Positions 1 to 5,619 of a stretch of DNA of 6,596 bases are shown here, in pieces (positions within the stretch are counted from its first letter, which is position 1; the number at the start of each line of letters is the position of its first letter). The notes under the pieces were generated by a model. That model was not told the DNA's origin. It worked only from the letters and a program-made list of their open reading frames with translations, and made no database searches. The position numbers and the translations under genes were made by a program. Source of the stretch: Verrucomicrobia bacterium UBA3750 (lineage in GTDB: Bacteria > Verrucomicrobiota > Kiritimatiellia > RFP12 > UBA1067); the NCBI GenBank assembly GCA_002371755.1, contig DFGM01000013.1, forward strand, positions 1-6,596. Reading direction: 5' to 3'.

Positions 1-76
1 GCGAGAAATAGAAGTCTAGCTGAAGGCCGGGCTTTGGGACGCGGCGGCAGAGAGCTCATCGTCCAATCGCAGCTGC

Positions 77-106
77 GGCAACATCCGGCTTGAGGCCGGT
101 GTTGCC
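77..106 (+). repeat. Bulged GC-rich hairpin
   Basis: GGCAACA-T-CCGGC (77-89) pairs with GCCGGTGTTGCC (95-106), leaving one unpaired T at 84 and a 5-base loop TTGAG. Twelve base pairs form. No T-run follows, since the next bases are TCGACTGC, so it is not a classical intrinsic terminator on the + strand. It could mark the end of an upstream transcript or belong to a dispersed palindrome family. Confidence 0.5.
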
Positions 107-140
107 TCGACTGCATTCGACTGCAATCGACCACCCTCGA
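107..140 (+). repeat. TCGA phased at 10 bp, four copies
   Basis: TCGA starts at 107, 117, 127 and 137, an exact 10-bp spacing of about one helical turn. The first two units, TCGACTGCAT and TCGACTGCAA, differ at one base. The third and fourth share mainly TCGA and an A/C-rich remainder. It starts directly after the hairpin at 77-106. It may be a decayed short tandem repeat or chance, and no function is evident. Confidence 0.35.
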
Positions 141-241
141 AACACCCTCTCTCACCTGTCTAATCAAAATTTCGGGGGTCCATTATCAGGAAAAGTGAAA
201 AAAGTTGCGAGCACCAGGGGCTACCCGCCCCGCCCCGAGAG

Positions 242-395
242 CAACCCCGGCCCATGCCCATCACCCGCAAATCCAATGGGCATCGCCCGCAAATCCAATG
301 GGCATTGAATTGGAATCCAATGGGCATTGAATTCGGATTCAATGGGCATTGGTCGCCCGCCCAATGCCCATTGGTTTCCCGACCGATGCGCATGG
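242..395 (+). repeat. Seven-unit array, exact 22-bp period, near-palindromic core
   Basis: Seven consecutive 22-bp units start at 242, 264, 286, 308, 330, 352 and 374 with no insertion or deletion. The second half of each unit, starting at 253, 275, 297, 319, 341, 363 and 385, fits NATG-SSS-CAT. The four central units read AATGGGCATYG. The unit at 363 reads AATGCCCATTG, the inverse complement of the same core. The outer units (CATGCCCATCA at 253, GATGCGCATGG at 385) are diverged. With its flanking C the best core is CAATG-GG-CATTG, palindromic apart from the middle two bases. The first halves vary: units 2 and 3 share CCCGCAAATCC, and units 4 and 5 begin AATT. Linkers can also pair, for example CATTGAAT and ATTCAATG around TCGG (326-345). 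A 22-bp period is about two helical turns, so the cores face the same side of the DNA, as expected for a cooperative protein-binding array. It is not coding, because 22 is not a multiple of three. The function is unknown. Confidence 0.85.
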
Positions 396-427
396 GGTGA
401 GCAACGGCTAGGGCGGGGGTGGGCAGT

Positions 428-507
428 GCCACTGGGGGAACGGGCGTCCCGCCCGTTCGGGAGGACTCGCGACGATGAACGGGCGGGACGCCCGTTCCCC
501 CAGTGGC
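428..507. repeat. Perfect 31-bp inverted repeat with nested palindromes
   Basis: The arm at 428-458 is the exact reverse complement of the arm at 477-507, with an 18-base centre at 459-476. Each arm also contains its own hairpin: GAACGGGC (438-445) pairs with GCCCGTTC (451-458) around GTCCC, and the right arm mirrors this. The element can therefore fold either as one long stem or as two smaller hairpins. No T-run follows on either strand, which argues against a simple intrinsic terminator. The nested design resembles REP/BIME-type or MITE-like non-autonomous elements. There is no coding capacity and no clear target-site duplication. Whether it is dispersed in the genome cannot be seen from one copy, but a diverged partial copy lies at 577-600. 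Confidence 0.85.
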
Positions 508-540
508 TGCGCCGGCAGGGCGGGCAGCACGATACGTCCC

Positions 541-560
541 GCGGCGAGACCCCTCGCCGC
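541..560 (+). repeat. Small GC hairpin
   Basis: GCGGCGAG (541-548) pairs perfectly with CTCGCCGC (553-560) around the loop ACCC, giving an 8-bp stem. No T-run follows. It lies between the large inverted repeat and its diverged copy, so it may be part of the same repeat cluster. In GC-rich DNA a stem of this length can also arise by chance. Confidence 0.4.
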
Positions 561-576
561 CGCGTCGTGTCAGGCT

Positions 577-600
577 GAACGCTCGAGACGAACGTTCCCC
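577..600. repeat. Diverged copy of part of the inverted-repeat arm
   Basis: This stretch matches 477-500 at 19 of 24 positions with no gap: GAACG, GACG and CGTTCCCC are kept while the middle has changed. It sits exactly 100 bp downstream of the matching arm. It is not a precise palindrome like the parent, although it still contains the palindrome GAACGTTC (590-597). It is best read as a decayed relic of the same element, either from a local duplication or an independent insertion. Confidence 0.5.
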
Positions 601-633
601 AGGAGTCTGCCCGCCAGGCCCTCAGCGCCCTCC

Positions 634-663
634 TTGCCAAGAAGCCGGAAGAAATGGTAAAAT
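634..663 (+). promoter_or_regulatory. Sigma70-type promoter for the transglutaminase/trmD-tadA unit
   Basis: A -35 box TTGCCA (634-639, five of six to consensus) is separated by 18 bp from the -10 box TAAAAT (658-663, five of six). The -10 is preceded by TGG, an extended -10 element. With the usual 6-8 base discriminator, transcription would start at about 670-672, on or next to the ATG at 672. That predicts a leaderless or nearly leaderless mRNA. It also rules out the in-frame ATG at 654, which lies inside the promoter. The same TGGTAxAAT arrangement precedes purH in this window. Confidence 0.6.
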
Positions 664-671
664 ACCCGGTC

Positions 672-3600
672 ATGAACACGACGAACAAAAACTTGAGATC
701 AGCCGTGGCCGCCGCGCTTGCCATCGTGGCAGCCAATGCTTTCGCCATTTCGCCCGAAACCGAGGCTTTGCGCCTCAAATATCCTGACGCCGACAGCGTG
801 CTCCTGGACATGTCCGAGGATATAGCGTACAATCCCGACGGCACATATGTATGCGACAGCCGCGACACGCTCCACATCCTCACGGAAAAGGGGCGCAGGG
901 AGGATTCCGAAATAGACATGCGCTTTTCGCGGCGCTACTGCAACGGCGAAATCATTTCCGTCACCGTGACGAGCGAGGATGGAACAGTGCGCGAAATAGA
1001 CGTGCCCTCCATCGTCAAGGAAGCCACCGACAATTCGTCCGCAAGCGAAAATATCTACGACCCGATGGCGCGCAAGCTCGTCTGCTCCATCCCCGGCGTG
1101 AAAGTGGGCGACAAGATTTCCTACCACACGCGCCGCACCGTTTTCGCCTCGCGAATCCAGGACCAATGGGCGGATACGCGCGTTCTAGAATGGAGCTGCC
1201 CCATAGTGAACGCGAGCATCCGCATCAAATCGCCTGCCGAAAGACCGCTGAAGAACATCGCTCTGCGGCATCCCCTCGGCAATGTGACATACAGTGAAGA
1301 AACGCTTGCCGACGGCTCTGTGGTCAGGACCTGGACGGCGAAGGATTCGCCCCAGATGTTCCCCGAGCCGGATATGCCGCCGCAGCATACGCAAGTGCAG
1401 GCGCTTCATGTTTCCACCGCGCAGGACTGGAAGGAAATCTCCCGCTGGTACTGGAATATATCGCTTCCCCACCTCGAAAAGACCACGCCCGCGATAACGA
1501 ACAAGGTGGAGGAAATAGGCCGCGACATCTCCGCCATCTACAAGTGGGTGGCGCAGGAGGTGCGCTACATGGGCTTGACGATGGAAGATACGTCGCCCGG
1601 CTACGCCCCGCACGACGTCAACATCACGTTCGAGAACCGTTATGGCGTGTGCCGCGACAAGGCTGCTCTCCTCGTGGCAATGCTCAGAATTGCCGGTTTC
1701 GAGGCGTATCCCGTCCTTATCCATGCCGGCGCGAAGATGGATCCCGAAGTGCCGATGCCTTACTTCAACCACGCCATAGCGAGCGTGGCGGACGGCAAAG
1801 GCGGCTATATCCTCATGGATCCGACAGACGAATCGAGCCGCGATCTGATGCCGGCCTATTTGAGCGACAAGTCGTATCTGGTGGCGCGTCCCGAAGGCGA
1901 AACGCTTCTCGTCTCGCCCGTCCCCGGCGCCGAAAACAACGCCGTGAAGATAAAGAGCGAATGCGAACTCCAGGACGACGGATCCGTGATAATGGAAAGC
2001 ACCGTGCGCATGAGCGGCATCAACGACAACGCATACCGTCAGGGGCTCTTGAGGCGCAAGAAAGAGGCGCGGCGGAAGATGTTCGAGCGCAGTTTGATGG
2101 CACTTGCGCCCGGCGCCGAGCTTTTGGGCCTCGAGATAACCCCCGAAGATTTGCAGGACACCGCGAAACCGCTCGAAATGCACATCAAGGCCCGCCTCCC
2201 GGGCGTGCTCGTGGAAGGCGAAAGATGCGCCGAACTTTCCGCGCCCTTCCTCTCGCGCATCCTCGGCGCGGCGAACTGGATACTGGAAGGCAAGACTTCC
2301 CTCGAAAAGCGCAAATACCCGCTCGTCATAGATTCCACGGCAATGACGGACGAAGAACTCGCAATCCGTCTCAACGGCGTCACCGGGCCCGAAATCGCGC
2401 TGCCGCACGACATTTCCATCGAAGGCCCGTACGCTTGCGAACGCAAGAGCGAGGTGAAGGACGGCGTTCTCAAGATGACGCGCCGTTTCGCCGTGAACGC
2501 GGTGGAGTTTGCGCCTGAGCAGTATCAGGAGATGCGCGAGAACATAAAGAAGGTGGAGGCTGCGGAACGCGAACGCGCCATCTTCGCAAAGCGCCGTTTC
2601 GCCGGCGCCAACGCGCGCATCATCCTCGATGAAACAAAGATTTCCATTTCCTCCCCGCGCTCCTGGGTGGTCACGAACAATGTCATAGAGCGCGTCCTTA
2701 GCTACGACGGGAAAAAGAAACTCTCCGAACTCACTTTCGACTTCAATCCGGCCTGGCAGAAGGTAGAAGTCGTCTCGGCCGTCGTTTCCAACACGAACGG
2801 CAAGGTGGTGAAAGCGACGGAGCGCGAGATGAACGTGTTCGACTGCTCGTGGGCGGCGGGCGCGCCCAGGTATCCCGCGTCCAAGCGCCTTATAGTGAAC
2901 CTTCCCGGCGTAGAGGCGGGGAGCGTGATATCCTACACCGTAGTCACTACGGTCGAAAACGCGCCTGTCGAGTTCTACATGCAGAGGTTCTTCGATTCCC
3001 AGGAGCCGACCGACAGGGTTTCCGTGGAAGTGAACGGCGAAACGTGGCAGGTCGACGACGCGAAACTCATCTCGGCCGAGCCCATGACCGCCTCCGGCGA
3101 ACTCTGGCGCGAGAGCGTGACCATATCCTCGAACGACTTCGCCGCCATCGCCAAACGTCTTGCCAAGGCCGCCGACCCCGGTCGGCTCGAATGCGACGCA
3201 GAGGGCGCAAAGCCCTGGGGCGAGAGCATCAAATCCATCCGCGACTGGATGGCCAAGAACGTGCGCGTGGCAGGACCTTCCCTCTACGAGACGCAGCTTG
3301 AGGCGCAGATGACGCCCCCTGCGACCGTGGTGGCGGAACGCTACGCTTCGCGTCTCGACTATATCCGCACGATGTGCGCTTTGCTGCGCGGGGCACGCTT
3401 CGATGCGGACATCGTCTTTTCGTCGCTTGATGCCGAATCCAGCCCGGTTTTGGCGCACAGAGACATGTATGAAAAGCCCTGCGCAACATCGTTTGCGTAT
3501 CCCCTTTGCCGCGTCAGGGAAAGGAAAGGCGGATTCCTCTTCCTTGGCGGAACGGAAGTCGAATACTTCATCGGCACCGAGAACGAATACGCCCCGCTGG

Positions 3601-4346
3601 GCGCGACGGCCTATGACGGTTCGCACTATTTCGACCCCGAAGACGGCGCCTTCGGCACCGTGAAAGCATCTTCGGACGGCATGAAACCTTTCGCCCGCGA
3701 TTCGCTTACGATGTTCGTGCGCGAGAATGGAGCCGTGGACTTTGAGGTCGAATATGAGTATTCCGGGCCCGGCGTCGCGGCGTTCAGGAAGAAATATGAG
3801 GAGATGCTGCCGGAGGACCGCGAGCGCCACTATCAGGAGCTCTTGGGGGAAATCTCCCAGGCCGCGACCGCCACGGGCGAACTTGTCACGGACACCGAAA
3901 GCTATCCAGCCAAGATGTCCTTCAAGGCGTTCGTGCCCAACTACGCCATAGCGACGGATGGCGAACTTCTCACCGTGCCCGTGCCGGCGTTTCTCGGCCA
4001 TATGTTCCCGCTCTCCGGCGACAGGCGCAGGAATCCCGTGGGAGTGGCGGCGGCCGATCCCGAAGAGACCGAGGCGCGCATCGTATTCCCCAAGGGCTAC
4101 GGCAAGGTGGAGCATCTTCCCGAACAGTTCGCGTTCGCGAATCCCGTCGATGCCGCACCTTGGTATTCCAATCGCGTCAGCCAGCACGTCGATTCGGAGG
4201 GACGGCTTGTTGTCACGATTACGCGTCGCCGCGAAAAAAGGCTCTGCACGATGCTTTCGCCCGATTTCGCGCCGCTTTTGCGCAATTGGTCGCTGATGGG
4301 CAACTGCCGGGCGAACCGCACCGTAAGCGTCCGCAAGACGAAATGA
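672..4346 (+). CDS. Exported protein with two DUF3857/transglutaminase modules, second one catalytically dead
   Basis: The protein has 1224 residues and begins with a probable Sec signal peptide: K6 and R9, then a hydrophobic stretch at 11-23, with likely cleavage after A25 (AFA|IS). It is predicted to act in the periplasm or outside the cell. Module 1 has a DUF3857-like beta domain (about 55-220), a transglutaminase-like core (about 275-390) with the full papain-like triad C327 (RYGVCRDKA), H367 (FNHAI) and D383 (LMDPTD), and a C-terminal beta-rich part to about 635. Module 2 repeats the order: DUF3857-like at about 645-800 (NLPGVEAGSVISY matches SIPGVKVGDKISY), transglutaminase-like at about 850-965, then a C-terminal part. 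In module 2 the triad positions are R894, Y943 and G959, so it should be inactive. The ATG at 672 is chosen because the upstream ATG at 654 lies in the promoter. There is no Shine-Dalgarno. The stop overlaps the trmD start. The family links to peptide or isopeptide cleavage or cross-linking, but the substrate is unknown. Domain calls are firm; the role is not. Confidence 0.9.
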   Translation: MNTTNKNLRSAVAAALAIVAANAFAISPETEALRLKYPDADSVLLDMSEDIAYNPDGTYVCDSRDTLHILTEKGRREDSEIDMRFSRRYCNGEIISVTVTSEDGTVREIDVPSIVKEATDNSSASENIYDPMARKLVCSIPGVKVGDKISYHTRRTVFASRIQDQWADTRVLEWSCPIVNASIRIKSPAERPLKNIALRHPLGNVTYSEETLADGSVVRTWTAKDSPQMFPEPDMPPQHTQVQALHVSTAQDWKEISRWYWNISLPHLEKTTPAITNKVEEIGRDISAIYKWVAQEVRYMGLTMEDTSPGYAPHDVNITFENRYGVCRDKAALLVAMLRIAGFEAYPVLIHAGAKMDPEVPMPYFNHAIASVADGKGGYILMDPTDESSRDLMPAYLSDKSYLVARPEGETLLVSPVPGAENNAVKIKSECELQDDGSVIMESTVRMSGINDNAYRQGLLRRKKEARRKMFERSLMALAPGAELLGLEITPEDLQDTAKPLEMHIKARLPGVLVEGERCAELSAPFLSRILGAANWILEGKTSLEKRKYPLVIDSTAMTDEELAIRLNGVTGPEIALPHDISIEGPYACERKSEVKDGVLKMTRRFAVNAVEFAPEQYQEMRENIKKVEAAERERAIFAKRRFAGANARIILDETKISISSPRSWVVTNNVIERVLSYDGKKKLSELTFDFNPAWQKVEVVSAVVSNTNGKVVKATEREMNVFDCSWAAGAPRYPASKRLIVNLPGVEAGSVISYTVVTTVENAPVEFYMQRFFDSQEPTDRVSVEVNGETWQVDDAKLISAEPMTASGELWRESVTISSNDFAAIAKRLAKAADPGRLECDAEGAKPWGESIKSIRDWMAKNVRVAGPSLYETQLEAQMTPPATVVAERYASRLDYIRTMCALLRGARFDADIVFSSLDAESSPVLAHRDMYEKPCATSFAYPLCRVRERKGGFLFLGGTEVEYFIGTENEYAPLGATAYDGSHYFDPEDGAFGTVKASSDGMKPFARDSLTMFVRENGAVDFEVEYEYSGPGVAAFRKKYEEMLPEDRERHYQELLGEISQAATATGELVTDTESYPAKMSFKAFVPNYAIATDGELLTVPVPAFLGHMFPLSGDRRRNPVGVAAADPEETEARIVFPKGYGKVEHLPEQFAFANPVDAAPWYSNRVSQHVDSEGRLVVTITRRREKRLCTMLSPDFAPLLRNWSLMGNCRANRTVSVRKTK

Positions 4347-5542
4347 AGATCGACATCATATCGTGCCAGCCGCGCATGTTCGAGGGGTTCTTGCGTGAAT
4401 CCATCGTCAGGCGCGCCGCCGACAAGGGTCTGTGCTCGCTTGATATTGTCGATTTGCGGCAATACGGCGAGGGGAAATACCGCAAGATAGACGACAAGCC
4501 CTATGGCGGAGGGCCTGGCTGCCTCATGATGTGCGCACCATGGTTCGCCGCTGTGGAAGACGCCCTTTCCAAGGCGTCGCCCGGCGCGAAGCCGCGCGTG
4601 ATAATGACCTCCCCCGGCGGCAAGAAGTTCTGCCAGCGCGATGCCGAGGAACTTGCCAAGGAAGAGCATATTATCTTCATGTGCGGACACTACGAGGGCT
4701 TTGACGCCCGCATTCGCACTCTCGCGACTGACGAGTATTCGCTTGGCGAGTTCGTGATGACAGGCGGGGAACTCGCCGCCGCCGCGATGGCGGATTCCAT
4801 CGTGCGCCTCTTGCCGGGCGCCTTGGGAGGAGGTGCGGAAGCGACAGCGAGCGAAAGTTTCGCACACGATTCCGGCATGGTGGAAGAACCGCAATACACC
4901 CACCCGGCCGTCTTCCGCGGCATGGCCGTGCCCGACGTGCTTCTTTCGGGCAACCATGCCGCCATAGAAGCGTGGCGCAAGGCGATGCGCAGAAAGGCGG
5001 TTTCGGCGCCTCGTCCGGCTGCCCCCACCCCTGCCCCTGCTTCCACCCCCGCCCCCGTATTCACCGAATTCGACGCGTTTTTCATGCGTATGGCACTGCG
5101 GGAAGCGGAAAAGGCCGCTTCCGATGGCGAGGTGCCGACTGGATGTGTAATTGTGGAAGAGCCTTCTTCGCCCGATGCCTCCCCTTCTTCGGTGCGCATA
5201 CTGGGCCGTGCGCACAATCAGGCGGAGGGGCTTGTCGATTCGACCGCCCACGCAGAGATTCTCGCCCTTTCCTCTGCATTCCAGGCGTGCGGCAACTGGC
5301 GGCTCACCGGCACGAGGATGTATGTGACGAAAGAGCCCTGCCCGATGTGTGCGGGGGCAATCGCTCTGGCGCGCATACCGAAGGTGGTTTGGGGCGTATC
5401 CGACCCAAAGCGCGGCGGCGGCTCCGTCTTTGGCGTCTTTTCCCATCCGGGCATGAACCACCACCCCCAAACGGCATCTGGCCTCCTTGAAGACGAGTGC
5501 CGCGACATCCTCCAGCGCTTTTTCCGCTCCCGCCGCAGCTGA
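4343..5542 (+). CDS. trmD-tadA: TrmD-TadA fusion: tRNA m1G37 methyltransferase joined to tRNA A34 deaminase
   Basis: This 399-residue cytoplasmic protein joins two tRNA anticodon-loop enzymes. Residues 1 to about 217 are TrmD, which uses SAM to make m1G37 and so protects the reading frame. Visible motifs are PYGGGPG (54-59), TSPGG (89-93), CGHYEGFD (114-121) and SLGEFVMTGGE (133-143), the last three belonging to the trefoil knot, plus R155, YTHP (185-188) and LLSGNH (200-205). The usual Asp general base (D169 in E. coli) aligns with E171. The common C-terminal tail of TrmD (T-x-x-RRP-x-LL) is missing. Residues 218-240 are a Pro/Ala-rich linker. Residues about 242-399 are TadA, which deaminates A34 to inosine in tRNA-Arg(ACG). 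It has EVPTGCVIV (263-271), zinc ligand H303 and proton-shuttle E305 in HAE, zinc ligands C333 and C336 in PCPMC, and the typical end (PGMNH, LLEDEC, FFRSRR). The ATG is set by family homology (MKIDIIS) and overlaps the upstream stop as ATGA without a clear Shine-Dalgarno, suggesting translational coupling. Confidence 0.95.
   Translation: MKIDIISCQPRMFEGFLRESIVRRAADKGLCSLDIVDLRQYGEGKYRKIDDKPYGGGPGCLMMCAPWFAAVEDALSKASPGAKPRVIMTSPGGKKFCQRDAEELAKEEHIIFMCGHYEGFDARIRTLATDEYSLGEFVMTGGELAAAAMADSIVRLLPGALGGGAEATASESFAHDSGMVEEPQYTHPAVFRGMAVPDVLLSGNHAAIEAWRKAMRRKAVSAPRPAAPTPAPASTPAPVFTEFDAFFMRMALREAEKAASDGEVPTGCVIVEEPSSPDASPSSVRILGRAHNQAEGLVDSTAHAEILALSSAFQACGNWRLTGTRMYVTKEPCPMCAGAIALARIPKVVWGVSDPKRGGGSVFGVFSHPGMNHHPQTASGLLEDECRDILQRFFRSRRS
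5022..5056 (-). other. Potential G-quadruplex in the fusion linker DNA
   Basis: The DNA for the Pro/Ala linker has C-runs at 5022-5026, 5028-5031, 5034-5037, 5046-5050 and 5052-5056. On the - strand this gives five runs of at least four G separated by loops of 1-8 bases, a sequence that fits a G-quadruplex pattern. The likely cause is simply Pro codons (CCC) in a GC-rich gene. A structure in the template strand could slow transcription between the two enzyme domains, but nothing here shows that it does. Confidence 0.4.
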
Positions 5543-5580
5543 CCCGCCCCCAAGACCCGCCCTACCCGCTACCCGCAAAA
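5541..5580 (+). terminator. C-rich, G-poor stretch after trmD-tadA, possible Rho-dependent termination region
   Basis: These 40 bases contain 22 C and 6 G, with ACCCGC repeated at 5542, 5555, 5564 and 5571. There is no hairpin and no T-run, so no intrinsic terminator separates trmD-tadA from purH. A C-over-G bubble of unstructured RNA just after a stop codon is what Rho utilisation sites look like. The assignment is an inference from composition only. The stretch is short for a rut site and overlaps where the purH -35 box would lie. Confidence 0.25.
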
Positions 5581-5582
5581 TA

Positions 5583-5591
5583 TGGTATAAT
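5583..5591 (+). promoter_or_regulatory. Extended -10 promoter of purH
   Basis: TGG at 5583-5585 is followed by a perfect TATAAT at 5586-5591. At the expected -35 position (about 5563-5568) there is only TACCCG, so the promoter probably depends on the TG extension. Transcription should start near 5598-5600, giving a leader of about 20 bases that carries the ribosome binding site. The match to TGGTAAAAT upstream of 672 suggests a shared local promoter style. Confidence 0.65.
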
Positions 5592-5606
5592 ATGTCGCTA
5601 CAGCCC

Positions 5607-5612
5607 AAGGAG
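5607..5612 (+). promoter_or_regulatory. Ribosome binding site of purH
   Basis: AAGGAG ends 7 bases before the ATG at 5620, a strong Shine-Dalgarno at good spacing that fixes the start. It contrasts with the other two genes in the window, which lack one. Confidence 0.8.
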
Positions 5613-5619
5613 AGCAAAT

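Larger units (their letters stand above)
1..671. other. Gene-free, repeat-rich intergenic region
   Basis: No open frame in this stretch has recognisable protein content. The forward frame that enters from the left edge stops at 91-93, after about 30 codons of low-complexity Arg/Gly-rich sequence. It could be the tail of an upstream gene, but nothing supports that. Several structured repeats fill the rest and are listed separately: a hairpin at 77-106, TCGA phasing at 107-140, a 22-bp array at 242-395, a large inverted repeat at 428-507, a hairpin at 541-560, a diverged repeat copy at 577-600 and a promoter at 634-663. Between them, 157-203 is noticeably AT-richer than its surroundings and holds a run of six A at 198-203. 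I see no tRNA or rRNA. Confidence 0.6.

Noticed and set aside
1..93. Tail of an upstream gene in frame 1
   Set aside because: About 30 codons of Arg/Gly-rich sequence with no recognisable family; too little to support a call.
198..245. Intrinsic terminator on the - strand (GTTGC...GCAAC followed by six T)
   Set aside because: The outer stem is only 5 bp with large unequal internal loops, and there is no - strand gene to its right for it to end.
242..395. CRISPR array
   Set aside because: The conserved part is only about 11 bp and near-palindromic, the period is 22 bp, and the linkers are partly shared (CCCGCAAATCC twice). CRISPR repeats and spacers are longer and the spacers unique. No cas gene is present.
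654..671. ATG at 654 as the start of the transglutaminase gene
   Set aside because: It lies within the TGGTAAAAT promoter element, so it would not be transcribed. It also adds residues before a normal signal peptide that starts at 672.
221..919. Open frame on the - strand running through the 22-bp array and into the signal-peptide region
   Set aside because: The 22-bp period shifts the reading frame in each unit, so the repeats do not encode a repeated peptide, and the frame overlaps the start of a real gene.
1185..4187. A 1000-codon open frame on the - strand, antisense to the transglutaminase gene
   Set aside because: Its product is rich in His, Arg and Gly with no recognisable domain. 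It mirrors the codon bias of the GC-rich gene on the + strand, which has clear domain content over its full length.
4990..5090. TrmD-TadA fusion as an artefact of a frameshift or a lost stop
   Set aside because: The frame is open throughout, the seam is a typical Pro/Ala linker, and TadA has no start codon with a ribosome binding site of its own. Read-level data could still overturn this.
4097..5617. A 506-codon open frame on the - strand opposite trmD-tadA
   Set aside because: Same shadow effect; the + strand frame carries unmistakable TrmD and TadA motifs, and the product of the - strand frame is low-complexity.
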